NCBI GenBank assembly: GCA_019722365.1
Contig: JADFUC010001346.1
Location: 124,001-188,000 of the forward strand
Length of the DNA stretch: 64,000 nucleotides
Direction: 5' to 3'
Origin: Lithospermum erythrorhizon
Taxonomy: Eukaryota; Streptophyta; Magnoliopsida; Boraginales; Boraginaceae
Shown: in pieces, positions 48,401 through 60,896 of the stretch
Numbering within the stretch: position 1 is the stretch's first letter
How the letters are laid out: the number at the start of each line of letters is the position of its first letter
Notes under the pieces: generated by a model
The model's database searches: none
What the model was told of the DNA's origin: nothing
The model's input: the letters and a program-made list of their open reading frames with translations, nothing else
Made by a program: the position numbers and the translations under genes

Positions 48401-51400
48401 ATGTAGTATTAGAATGACATCATATGGAGGAATGTACCTAATTATTTATTCTGTTTTGCAGCTGCTATCTTTCCCTGGGAGAATTTGAAAATGCGTCTGC
48501 ACACTTTGTGAAATGCTTGCAAGCAGGACCTGATACTTGTCCCGACAGAAAACTTCATCTAGAAGCCTCTGAAGGCCTTGAAAAGGCTCAGGTAAATATA
48601 TTTTATTGAATAACTGAAAAATTATCTCTTTAGGCACAAATAAGTACAATAGAGAACATGAACTTTGTTTTATTGGATATTAGAAACTATCAGAGTGCAT
48701 GAAGAAATCTGCCGAACTTTTAACTCGAGGAACCCCCGATGACGTGGAGTGTGCCTTGAGTGTGATTGCTGAGGCCTTGCCTATCAGCTTCGACTCCGGC
48801 AGATTACAAGAGATGAAAGCAGAGGCTCTTCTTATGGTTAGTGCTAGCCTGCTTTCAGAATCTTTATTTTTATTCTGGCACTGAAGTCCAGCTCCGTCAA
48901 GGTTGTACCAGAGAGGTAGTTACACTTTATGTTATCTACAGCTGAAGAAGTACGAAGAGGTGATCCAGTTGTGTGAGAATATACTTGCCAAGAAGACCAC
49001 ACTAACATCGAGTGTTGATAGCCAGTCAATGACATTCAGTGGCTCTACTGTCTCAGAAAACTCCTCCAGGCTTCGATTTTGTTCTCTTATCATTAAGTCC
49101 TATTTTTTCTTAGGAAGGCTTGATGAAGCCAATGAGTTTCTAAAAAAGCAAGAAGAGGATCTCTCCTCCGGGCATAGGTAATTTATATAATACTTTCTCC
49201 ATTTCTAAATATATGATGCTTTTGTCTTGGGCTTGGGCACACATTAAGGGGCACATAAATTAAGCTGAAAAGTAATAAATCAGGATACCAAACATAACTA
49301 CTCTATTTAAATTCAAAAATAAACCAACTTCTTATCCAATGAACATGAAGAAAATTCTTGAATTTATCAAGAAAATAGAATGGGGAAAATAGAACATCGA
49401 CTAAAAAGTGACGATAAAATATTGCTAAAACATTAAGTATTAAGAGGTGGAGTGAGTACTCCTTTGGTCGTATATCCTTATACTAAGTTCAAGTATAAAA
49501 CTGATCTCAATGCTCTTCATGAACTGACATTGAATTTTCTATCCAACTTACAGCGAAGGTAATAAGAGTCTAGATCTGATCATTCCTTTGGCTGGCACCA
49601 TCCGCCAACTCTTAACCCACAAGGTGACTGTTTCTTTCCTTTAAGTTGTTAAGCTTAACTCAGGCATAATACTTGCGTATATCTTATTTAAATGTTATAA
49701 GCTGTTAATTATTTGGTTAGCTGTCTACTGATATGTTAGACCTCTTGCATGTTTTAATCTCTGATATATATGATTTTTTTTAAACCAGAGCATTATGTAA
49801 GGCATGCAATGGTACTCATGAAATATAAATGATATGTATTCGTCCTTTAAGATGAGTTAAGAAGAGACAGTGATACACGTGCAGGACTATTTGTTTTGCA
49901 ACACGCTCCTGTATTTTTACCTTTTGGGCTGTGTATTATCACTCTGAAGTCTGAACGAATATCTTCAGCAGTTAGAATGGGATTTTCCTTTCCCCTTTTA
50001 AGTTATTATTCAAAAGAACACAACTTAAAAATGCATGTTTTTTTGGGCTTATTTTCATATAGCCCCCTGAACTATTGTCAACATTTCAAATTGCCCCCTG
50101 AACTAACTATCATTTCATAAAGTATAGTTATATACACATACATTCAACATATTTGCCTTTTTGGCATACTTTATTTCCGAGCATTTATGTCAGATTATCT
50201 AGATGCATGAAACTTATTAGCTTGATTCATGAAATGCTTTTTTCCCGAGCTACATTCTATAATTTTTTCTCTCATGTTTATTATGCATTCTAGTTAACTG
50301 CCTCCATCTTGTAAGCATTAACACAAAGACCCGCAGTACTGTTAATCTGGAATCCATAAATTGTTTTTATTGTTTCTGTTTTTTTATTTAACTTTTTTGT
50401 ATCCAGGCTGCTGGAAATGAAGCATTCCAATCAGGAAAGTATGCGGATGCTGTTGAACATTATACTGAGGCTATTTCATGTAATGTCGATTCCCGCCCTT
50501 TTGCGGCCATATGCTTTTGCAATCGTGCAGCTGCCTACCGAGCTATGAATCAAATTGCAGATGCCATTGCAGACTGCAGCCTAGCTATGGCACTTGATGG
50601 AAGTTATAAAAAGGTTTGTCTTTAGAGAGTCTGGTATGCGCTAAAATAATCCGTTCAGCTGCATGTGTAATTAATTAGTTTTGCAGTATGGACTGACTTG
50701 CAGAATATGGGTCTGCAGGATCTTCATGTTGCAAAAGTTCACATGTTGTCAATTAGTTCTACGATCCTAAGTGAATAACTAAATAATCACTTGTCAGTTT
50801 CTTGTGTATGCATTGCAAAATTTCGGAAGCTTGGCTCGTATAGTTTTGAAGATTCTACTTCGAATTTTTTTGAAATTTATTTCTAGGCCTTGGTACCTTT
50901 TAGCATCCGTTGTAATTTCCTTATACATTGGCAGGCGATCTCAAGAAGAGCGTCATTGTTTGAGATGATCAGAGATTACGGAAATGCAGTTGCAGATTTT
51001 CAGAGGCTTTTATCTCTTCATAAGAGGCATCTGGGTAGCAAGATGAGTCAAACCGGACAATATGATATAAGCTCCATTAATGAACTTAGACAAACCGAGC
51101 AGAAGATTGCTGCCCTGGAAGAAGAGGACAGAAAGGAGACTCCCTTGAACATGTACCAAATACTGTAAGTCTTCTCTTCAATGCTTCATTCATTGTAAGT
51201 CTACAAATTCAAGTCTACATCTTTTAATTTTAATTAAATTGTTTTTTGCAATTTTTTTTTAATTTGAACTGAGTATTTAGGTTTGAATGATAAATGACAT
51301 ATTTGTAAATTTACAAATCTAAATATAGGGTGTTCGAAATTGTAACTATATATTCTATCTCATTGCTCTGTGGCTTATTGTTTTTACTTAATATCCCTTT

Positions 51401-52080
51401 GATATTAAATTGTTGTGAAATGCTAGTGGGGTCGACTCAACTGCTTCAGCATCAGATATTAAGAAGGCTTACAGGAAAGCTGCACTCAGGCATCATCCTG
51501 ATAAGGTTTGGTTTCGATATCGGGATTTACAAATTGTTTTAGACTCTTGTGTTCATTTAATTTTACTCTCATTTTCTTACTCAATATGTAGGCTGGACAG
51601 TCATTAGCTAGGAATGAGTATGTTGATGATGGACTATGGAAGGAAATAGCAGAAGAGTTCCACAAAGATGCTGATAAGTTATTTAAGATGATTGGGGAGG
51701 CATATGCAGTACTTTCTGACCCTAACAAGGTACTTTTGACTACTTTCACGACTGTCTCACATAGCTCATGTGAATTTTTATGTCCCATGGTTCTCTGTGA
51801 GGAACTCTAAATTAGTAGGATAGTATTTTTACTTTTCCACAGTTCTATCAAAATATCAACTTGACTAAATATTGTTGGCTTTTAGCGTGCACGGTATGAT
51901 CTAGACGAGGAGATGAGGATAGCTCAAAGTAGAGGAAATGGAAGTGGCACGCCCAGACCACGTACAAGCTACCATAATTATCCATTTGAAAGAAGCTCTA
52001 GCAGTCATCCATCTCAAGATGGATGGAGATCGTATGGAGCTGCCCAATCCAGAGGGTCAGAGAGAAACCGATGGTTTTAA
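45494..52080 (+). CDS. DnaJ/TPR co-chaperone (DNAJC7-like), 5' part disrupted
   Basis: Large plant protein combining TPR units with a C-terminal J domain, a likely Hsp70/Hsp90 co-chaperone. From about 46501 the gene reads cleanly: exons to 47585, then 47724-47963, 48462-48591, 48684-48836, 48942-49177, 49554-49623, 50407-50613, 50935-51164, 51427-51505, 51592-51729, 51886-52080, all GT-AG and in phase. It encodes a long Ser-rich acidic region with a basic stretch (KDRKLKKKKEKLRKP), TPR motifs (GNQAYTSKDYCKAEDYYTQG; AAGNEAFQSGKYADAVEHYT) and a J domain with NMYQILGVD, KKAYRKAALRHHPDK (HPD present) and AYAVLSDPNKRARYD. The 5' part starts at ATG 45494 (MSPPSAAVNSAAP, His/Pro-rich). Between 45675 and 46500, family-like pieces such as FGFGSGLNNAGN, LKLSSEGNV and NKMKDLKIPRG lie in different frames with stops, so many small indels must be present. 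Confidence 0.87.
49193..49456. mobile_element. Stowaway-like MITE inside an intron of the DnaJ/TPR gene
   Basis: 264 bp bounded by TA (49191-49192 and 49457-49458). The left end CTTTCTCCATTTCTAAATAT pairs with the reverse complement of the right end, CTCACTCCACCTCTTAATAC. It fills most of the intron 49178-49553; without it the intron would be about 110 bases. Confidence 0.72.
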
Positions 52081-53873
52081 CAGATCATTGTTTGGATGAT
52101 ATACTTTGGGGCGCTTCACCAAATGCATGATATGAGTGTGCAAGTACCTGAATTGCTCCATCCTGTTGGAGCTCTTGAATCAACTGTTTGGAGTGTTTTT
52201 AATTGAATGAAAACATTATTCGTCGTGTTTGTGGTTGAACAGTTTGGACTACAGAAAGGGGTTTTCGAGTCAATCTTGAATTTCAGATATATGGTTTCTT
52301 GAAGGAGTGGTAGAGAGAGAGGAGGCGAAAGGCAAACCGAAGAAGGCACCATCTGAGGTTTATCATGACAACCTGTGAAATGAAATTGTACAGCAGCAAA
52401 AGTATCTTGCACTTGATTCAGCACCAGGTATAATACAGAGGAAAGCTTTACATGCTAACACCACTACTTGGAGCTTAATTAACCCATGAAGACGCAAATG
52501 AGTGTGGAGGAAGCGGTGTGCTACTTGGCAATGCTAAATTTGTTTGGCTTTGTGGAATTTTCCAATATACAAATGTACAGTTATAATGGTTTCCATGATT
52601 AATTGAGAGTTTAAATTAGTAATATTGCAATTTTGGTTGCTAAGGAGAGAAAAGAGATTGTTGCATGATATAGAACCATTATTTTTTCTGCAAATCAGCT
52701 TGCATGTGTTGCAACCTGTAATTTTTCAGTAGCTTTCATAGGTAACTAAATAACTCCTCTGTAAGCCTAGTGATATAGGTTGTTGGGCATCTATCAAAAA
52801 TGGCAAGTGCAGGAGTTGTGCTGTCCAACTCAGTGGAATATGAATATTTTTTCTGAGTACATGATGATGAAGATACATGGAGTCATGCAGACTAGTTACA
52901 AACAAGGAAATTGTGTAGTATATTATTGGAGCAAAGTGTGATGAAAGTGTCGATGATATTTGGTCAAAAGGGAGGGGGTGTTTGTGTAATACTCCATTAT
53001 GATTTCTTCAATGCTTTCCAACTCATACTGTATAAATGAAATTATTGATTATTTTCCTAAATAGAACCTCTGATTCTAAAGAGTTATTACATGCAATTTC
53101 TTCAACTTTTTACTTCTCTTTTTAGTTGTGTTATTTCTTGACCAAGCAAAGCAAAGATGAGTTTTTGTGTCTCTGAAATACAATACTAATAAATCATACA
53201 TTCATTTCTATAATTATTAAACAACATACTCCTTCAGCCTCTAAATATGTTATTGTCTATCCTGCTAGATGTTATAGTACTATAATAATTTTTTTTTACA
53301 TTATCGTTATACTTTTATTTCTATGAAATTTCATTTTCGTCATAAATTATAATAAATTTAGAATGAATCTTTAATATAATATTTTAATAATATAATATCT
53401 TAAATCATTAAAATTAGCTAGTCACGAAATATTACTCGCAAAATAGTAAATACTCTTATCAGACATCAAAGACTGTCTTCTAGTTCTTGTTTTGCCCAAG
53501 GGCAAACAGCCTTCCCTTCCCCCCCAACACAAGCCCCACCCCACCCCAAAAAAATCCTTTGAAGAACCCATTAATCTTAGTGAAAGAGATAAACCAAGAA
53601 AACCCTGAATACCCCATTTGATATATATACATTACATATATTCTTTGATTATTAATCTAAGCTGACATATACACAAATCTGAAATCATTACAGTTGAGAA
53701 GTGTAGCATTGAATTTTGTCTCTGTTTGAGGTTGTTTTTTTCATTTTCATGTCTTCAATAGTCGTTTTGCTGCATACTCTTCTTCCCAACAACAGTGAAG
53801 CAGGAAGATATAGTTATGATTACAACAACTTCACCATTTTTCTGAGCTACCCTTTTTGTATTTTCTCCAAAAA
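52081..53873. other. Intergenic: 3' UTR of the DnaJ/TPR gene and promoter/5' UTR of the UBP24-like gene
   Basis: The first roughly 550 bases look like 3' UTR. A single MITE-like end (CATACTCCTTCAGCCTCTAAAT) lies at about 53226. From about 53480 a C-rich then T-rich leader precedes the UBP24-like start codon. No additional gene seen. Confidence 0.5.
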
Positions 53874-56800
53874 ATGACTGATCACAAGGTTGGTTTCTCT
53901 CATTTTTTGTTTTGTTTTGATAAAGTTGGGATTTTTATCAGTTCTGGAAAAGTTGGGGTTTTTAATTGTTATGAAAAAGTTGGGATTTTATTAGTTATGA
54001 GAAAGTTGAGATTTTTATTAGTTATCTTTTCTGAGTTTTTGGGTTTGATTTATTTAGTGTTAGTTTAGCTGTTTTTGTTGGGGAATACCAAGATTAGAGA
54101 TGGTTTGATTGTGTGATTAATTAAGAAATTGAGCTTGGGCGAATGTATGAGCTTAAATGAATTTATTATAGTGATATTGAGCTTCATTGTTTCAGTGACT
54201 CGATTGTGGTTTTGCACGAGTATGTATCTGGATCTGACTTAAAATGATAGAAATGTTGGTCTGTGTATGTTGGTGTTTGTTACTATGTGATGGTGTTCCA
54301 TACGAGTAATTGGGTTGCCTTTGTTTTGCTACGACTTCACCCGGCAGTGAGCCTCTTTAGAGATAGGGGAAAGAATCGAAGTCTCTGTAAAGACTTAACC
54401 GAAAACTACTGCCAGACAATAGTTACATATTGGAAGTTTTTAACAATCCTAGCATTTAAAGAAGTTGGAAGTCATGTCTGTCTTGTGTTATCAAACAGCT
54501 TGTATGGAGGGACATACACTGCCTACAAATGTTATGTTATTATTTCAAGTATTTTTGAATTATTTGAGTGTCATTTCCTTTCTGAAGGTAGAGAATCTTG
54601 CATTTTTATGTGTATACTAGTATACCATATGATAGGAGTTTCTTGATACTAATTAGAGTGCATTTTTTGTCTCATTTCTTCCTAAATTTTGTTGTGTAAA
54701 AATAACTTCAAAGGTTCCAATTGAGTAGGCATCCTCTTTATCTGTTTTAATTTGTCTTCTTACTAAGTGGGTTTTCCTTAATATACTACACATCAGGCGT
54801 TGATCTTTGGGTCATTTACAGAAGATGAAATCAAATCCCTTCAAAGTCAACCAGTGAAGGATGATGTGGGGATTACATTTGGCTCCTTAGATTCTGCAAC
54901 TCTAAGATCTGTGGGCATTTACAATACTAAACTAACTAATGTAGATTACTCTAAGGGAACTCGACCATCCCAGCTTGCTAATAAGGGAGACCGTAGTCAA
55001 TCCCCTAACATTGTTGAGGACACATTAGCTGTGGTAACCTCAGGTTCTGAAATTAATGGAACCGTTAAGTGTATTCCTGGTCATTATGGCAGTTCTGAGA
55101 AACTAAAGCCACCCAGCCATGTAGGATCCCCTAGTTGTAGAAATGTCTCAGATGTGCCATACCAGGCGGGTCAGATGAATGCCAGAAACATAGTGAATGA
55201 AGTTCCTTCTTCATTTAGTGGGCTGGCTTTACTTGATTCTTCAGAAGGTACTACCCCAAAAAATTCCAAGAAAAGTATTCATCAGGAAGCTAATGGCCCT
55301 GTTATAGCTACCAGCAATTTGATTCCCCGCGGATTAGTCAACTTGGGAAACTTATGCTTTCTGAACGCGTCCCTTCAGGCTCTTCTCTCTTGCTCTCCCT
55401 TTGTTGAACTACTACAGGAGCTAAGATTGCGAGCTATACCCCAGGTTGGAGTGAGTTATTTATATAATATGTAAGTATTTCTTTGCAATCTGCATGTACA
55501 TGTAGAAGCTTACTGAATCGACTTATTTCTTGGTTGTCCACAATTTAGTTAGGATACCCAACATTGCAGGCATTTGTCGAGTTTATTGCTGATTTTGACA
55601 TGCCCATGGATATGAGCTCAAAGAGGAAAGATATGCTTGTCATGGAAACTGGAAAACCTTTTCGTCCTCTCATGTTTGAATCCATACTTGGAAGTTTTAC
55701 CCCAGATGTACAGAATAGCTTGTCTGGCCGGCCAAGGTTTGTGAATCTAGTATATTGTGGATTATTTGTCTTATTTTTTGTGTTAAAAATCTTTTTTCTA
55801 GTTACATAGTCATGATACCTGTGATCCGATACTTGTTTGTTTGACCATAGATCAGTTCTGTAATATGTAGAATTAAGAGATTAAACCAGATTATTTAGTT
55901 CCTTGTATTGTTCTAATATATATTTTTATTTTTCTATCAAATTGAAAAACATGAATTAACCAGATGGTAATCGGGCTGTGAGTTCCAGCATTTTTCTGTA
56001 TAAATGACACACTGGTGTATAATGCAGATAACAACTTTACAACATATCATAATGTATTACTCTAAACAAAGTATACCATTTAGCAGCTTTAGCTTCATTT
56101 ATATTTATATGAGGATATGATTACATGTCTTTATACATTTTCTTCCACAGCAACTTTTCAAGCATTGCAGTTTTTTTCTTATGTTATTGTACACAAACTT
56201 ATTTCAGACAAGAAGATGCTCAGGAGTTCCTCAGCTTTGTCATGCACCAAATGCATGATGAATTGCTCAAACTTGATGGTCAACTTTCTAATGGTAGTGT
56301 AAGGAATTCTTTGATTTCATCAGTGGCTGTTGGGGATGATGACAATGATAATTGGGAGACTGTTTGCTCGAGGAATAAAAGTGCAGTTACAAGAACACAG
56401 AGCTTGCTTCCTTCAAAATTAAGTGCCATTTTCGGTGGTCAGTTGAGAAGTGTTGTAAAGGCAAGAGGTAGGTGAGATTGAAATTATGCTTTTATGCTAG
56501 ATAATAGAGCTAGATAATTAGGGATTTACTGTTTCTTATTGAGGTTAATATGAACTATTACCTGCTCCATTAACATGGTTGCTAACTTGCTATGTTTATC
56601 CGTAGTCATTTTTCGTTAAATCTATGTGAGATCTCAATTTAATTGAAACGTGTTTTTCAACAAATAGCCAACCCACTTTTAAAACTGTAATTCACCCACT
56701 TAAGGCTGACACCTAACTGTGTTGGAAAAAAGAAAGAAAAATTTGCATTAACTATCTGGGATCAAGGACCAAGGTGGTAGGTCTAGTTAAATGTAATAAA

Positions 56801-58031
56801 TAGTTGGTAAGTCTAGTTTATGTTCTCCACCAAGAGAAGGTCTGTAATTGTTTTCTGATGTTGGAGAGATTCAGATTCTAATAATCCAAACTAAAGGGAT
56901 ATGCTTATTAATTTGCTAACCGAGTCTCAAAGATAATTTACCCAGTATTATTGAGTTTAATATGCTTAATGGAATCAGCATATTCTTTCACTGTATGTTG
57001 ATCCTCGTAATCATGAAAGCAGGTACCAAAGCTTCAGCTACTATAGAACCATTCCTTTTGCTCCATCTTAACATTTGTCCGGATCTTGTATGCACCATAG
57101 AAGATGCTCTGCAACTTTTTTCTGCACCAGAGACGCTTGAAGGGTACAAAATGTCAGCTGCTGGGAAGGTGCATTTTCGGATAACTGTTAATATTCATTT
57201 GTAATTGGTGTATATGAATTTTTCAGGATTGTTATTTCTTTTTCTTTTTCTGTTTATTTTGTGGCAAGTATTGAGAGAAACTTCAACCTCTTTTCTCTGA
57301 TCAACATTTGAATATGACTATTACAAATTTACTTTTTTTTTTAATCTTTAGCTTTTTGACACTTATGGGACTTGAATCAGAGAAATTATTTTTGTAATAC
57401 TGCTATGTTGATATCTTTATTGAAGAGATGACCTTTGATCTCAGGCTGAAGTGGTTAGTGCAAGCAAGTCTGTCAAGATCATGGAGCTTTCCAAGATAAT
57501 GATATTGCATTTAATGCGATTTACCTACGGAAGTCAAGGAAGCACTAAACTGCACAAACCCGTGCACTTCCCTTTGGAGCTTGTACTTGGACGTGAGTTG
57601 CTTGTATCTCCATCTTCAGAGGTGAGTTTCTGCCATCACTCTTTGTTGTGGTTATCAGATTCCCCCCTCCCCCTCTTCTTTCACCTTCAACGGGGTCTCA
57701 ATGTAGTAAGATTTCATTCAAATATGCCCAACAAATATGTTTCGTTATCTTATGCTTGGCTTACTTTTAACTGAAACTATTGACCTGTGGTTTTACCTAT
57801 TGATTGGCTGCTTATGCTATCTTCATGAATTTGCTGGTGCAGGGAAGAAAATACGAGCTTGTTGGTACAATTACTCATCATGGAAGAGATCCTTCAAAGG
57901 GTCATTATACAGCTGATGCCCGGCATCCCAATGGATCCTGGCTGCGTTATGATGATGCCTCAGTCACCCCCATTTCAACAAAAAAAGTGCTGCATGATCA
58001 AGCATATGTTCTCTTCTACAAACAATTATAG
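53874..58031 (+). CDS. UBP24: Ubiquitin carboxyl-terminal hydrolase, UBP24 type, 7 exons
   Basis: Cysteine protease of the USP family that removes ubiquitin from proteins. Exons: 53874-53888, 54797-55444, 55570-55736, 56208-56467, 57023-57168, 57445-57621, 57843-58031. All are GT-AG, total 1,602 bases and 533 residues. Exon 1 has only five codons (MTDHK) and joins to [11 protein letters not shown], which matches the UBP24 N-terminus (FGSFTE). Catalytic core: Cys box [20 protein letters not shown] (Cys192), [40 protein letters not shown], His box [15 protein letters not shown] (His492) and the Asp region [11 protein letters not shown], ending in YVLFYKQL. Length and order agree with Arabidopsis UBP24, implicated in abscisic-acid/salt responses. 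No disruption was seen. The N-terminal 170 residues are variable and probably unstructured. Confidence 0.95.
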
Positions 58032-58594
58032 CTCTATGGTAGATGTATCATTATTCTTATTGTACAATTATATCATGTGCCCTATATCTATTCATTAGAT
58101 TACTAGAATTTTTATTGATATGCCCTGTGAGCGATGACAAGTATGCATCTTCCGTAGGTGACCAAAGTGCCATACGTTCTCGCTTATTTTGTCATGCCTA
58201 CCCCATGAAATAGATTCCCTTGAAAACATAATCTAGTTAGGTGAATCTTTGGTATAGTTCTTCAACCAGGTTCATTCATCAATGTAACATCTTGAAGTTC
58301 CGGATGTCAGCTTGTAGTAAAAAGAGATGTAATGGTTCCAAACTATATTATTAACTAAAACAGTTTCAGCAGATTGAGTATTGGATTATGGCTTGTGATA
58401 CTGCATTTTGGCATTTCAAATGTATTTGTATTAGCAAACACTACTTAAGGTTGGTATTAGCAAACACTACTCAAGATTGGATCTAATTTCTGGAACTCTG
58501 GAACATATACATACGTCAGTACTCTTGGTGAAGTTGAAACGTTCCCTATTTCATCAGGACTCAAGGAGAGGCTAAAGTAAATACAAAAAGCATG
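58032..58594. other. Convergent 3' region between the UBP24-like and RLP genes
   Basis: The two genes converge here, so the stretch holds both 3' UTRs. A short direct repeat, TTAGCAAACACTACT-AAG, occurs at about 58432 and 58459. Nothing else recognised. Confidence 0.5.
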
Positions 58595-60896
58595 TCAGTA
58601 TATACTAATGCTACTAACATACTGCTGCTGTACAATTTTATCATTTTGTGGAATGCTGCTAGTTTTGATGACCTTGTCCAACATGCGATCTAGAAAACCA
58701 AAGTAGGCATTTCTCCATGAAGTGTGGAGCACTAGAGTGATGCACACCATAACAACACCGACAATATGTCCGATCCAGAGGGGGTGCTCGATCCATGCAC
58801 TGTTGGTTCCCTCTTCTTCTGCAGCATTATCCTCAGTATGTTGAGCAGCAAGGGCGCAAATTTTATGTAATATGTATCCACAAAGTTTTGTGTTGCCCTC
58901 AAATGAAGAGGCGTTAAAAGTTTCAAGCTGACCCCCCCGCGGGATTTCTCCCTCTAAATCATTGTTTGCAACACTGAACGAAGATAAGAAACTGAGCCTG
59001 CTTAGTGATGCTGGAATCTCTCCGGTTAAATGATTATCAGACAACTTGAGTTCCTCCAAGTTTACAAGATTAGAGAGCTCTGGAATGCTTCCAGATAAGT
59101 TGTTATCATTGAGGTCCAACATTTGCAACTGCTTCAGTCGGCCAATCTCTACAGGGATATTTCCGCTAAGGTTATTACCGCCTAACTTCAACCCCCGTGG
59201 CAAGTTAAACAGGCGGTTATACTCTCCAGCCGTAAACAAGAAAGGCAATGCAAGATAACCAAAATCTGTAGAGTCGTTATCCGCTCTCAGGGCTGTTATG
59301 TTTCCAAGTTCTCTTGGAATCTGTCCAGAAAGGTTATTATCTGTGAAATTTATGACAACCAAGTCTGACAAACCCCCTAACCAAGTAGGGACTGGACCTG
59401 AAACGTTATTGAATGAGAGATTAAGAACCTTCAGCTTCTTAAGTTTAGAAATCCAATTAGGTACTTCACCACTGAACTTCCCTCCACCAAGCGTCAGAAT
59501 TTCAAGATTCTGGAAACCATCTATGTCCCCCATGCTCTGATCATCCGGTAATGTCTCGTTTCTGAAGGTTCTTGACATGAAGATTACTGTTAGATTCTTA
59601 CATGCCATTAGAACCCTCAAAGCTCCTGTTGCATTCACCAGGAAGTTATTCGAAAGTGACATATGTTCTAGAGCTTGTATGCCAGAGATACAATCAGGAA
59701 GTTCACCCTGCAAATTGTTGTATGCAAATCTGACTGCAGTCAGGGACCTACACAAGCAAAGGCTGACTGGGAAGTTTCCAGTGAAATTATTGTATCCCAA
59801 ATCGATGGATTCGAGCTTCTGAAGTTTCGAGAAATTAAGAGCTGACAGGTCACCCTCTAACTTGTTATTTCTCAAAAGAATGACTTTGACGTTAGTACAC
59901 TTCATCAAAGATAGAGGTAAAGGACCAGTGAAGTTGTTAGTGTGAAAGACTAGGTTCTCCAAGTTGGACAAATATCCAATATCATTTGGCAGCTCACCAG
60001 ATAAATTATTGAATTGGAGTTCAAATATGGTGAGATTGGAGAGGTGAAGAAGGTTAATATGATTAATTGATCCAGAGAGTTGATTTGAAGGCAATGATAT
60101 CTCTTTCAATGATTTCACACTGAAAATATCATAAGGTATCAAACCAGAAAGGGAATTTGAACCAGCCCTGAAGATTTCAAGATTGGAACAAGTTGCTAGG
60201 CCATGAGAAAGCTGGACATTGAAATCATTCAAAGAGAAGTCCAACACCTTAAGGAGGCGTGCATTTTGGCAAATCGACGTCGGAATTTGCCCCGAAAAAC
60301 TGTTGGTACTGACATTGAGAAACATGAGATTGAATGCTTGGTGAAACAAGGAAGGATCAATGGAACCATTGAAATAATTGCTGGAAAGATCAAGAGTTTG
60401 AATGGTGTCAGGCAGACTATAATCTGATGGTTGAAGTTGCTCAAGAACATTACCATGAAGAGAATTGTAGCTCAGATCGAGAACTTGTGAAGGCTCTCTA
60501 GGGATTTGAAAATGCAGGGAGAGAATCAGAGAGGTGATTGTGAGAGAGGTTGAGGTGAGAAAGATGATGAAGGTTGGTAAGAGAGGTACTAATGGTTCCA
60601 GAAAGACCCTTTCTTGGCAACCATAGACTTTTGACTCTATTATTCTCATCACAACTAATACCTTCCCATCGACAACAATTCATAGATGTCCAATTCAATG
60701 GTGTTGAAGGGTGATTTTGCTCAAGGAATGAGAGAAGTGAGCTATGATCTTCTTGATTACATGCAAAACAATTTGGTAGAAGAACAATAAGAAAGAAGCA
60801 TCTCAAACAAAGACTCTCTTTACAGAGAGATTTTCTTGAACTTATGAATTCAGCCATCAAGTTCTTGCAACCCAAAAAGATTTGATCCTTTTTCAC
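58595..60896 (-). CDS. PSY1R/RLP2-like receptor-like protein (LRR ectodomain, no kinase), frame break near 60485-60520
   Basis: Intronless plasma-membrane receptor-like protein. The ectodomain follows the tyrosine-sulfated-peptide receptor (PSY1R) family. It has a signal sequence (CLRCFFLIVLLPNCFA), N-cap CNQEDHSSLLSFLEQ, NCCRWEGISCDENN, about twenty LRRs, an island segment (DSTDFGYLALPFLFTAGEYNRLF region), four more LRRs and a C-cap ending SFEGNTKLCGYILHKIC. After this come one membrane helix (IGHIVGVVMVCITLVL) and a short tail of about 45 residues, so no kinase. Such proteins usually signal with a partner kinase. The N-terminal frame (60896-60498) stops just after SHNHLSDSLPAF. The main frame takes over at QVLDLSYNSLHG, and two single-base losses within about 25 bases would explain it. 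The start may be the second Met (MAEFISS) at 60857. Elsewhere the frame is clean over 620 codons. Confidence 0.9.

Noticed and set aside
50050..50115. Twin GCCCCCTGAACTA motifs as a regulatory element
   Set aside because: They lie in an intron of the DnaJ/TPR gene and look like a fragment of a common plant repeat; nothing ties them to regulation.
59046..59822. Three plus-strand frames of 70-81 codons
   Set aside because: Antisense shadows of the LRR repeats of the receptor-like protein.
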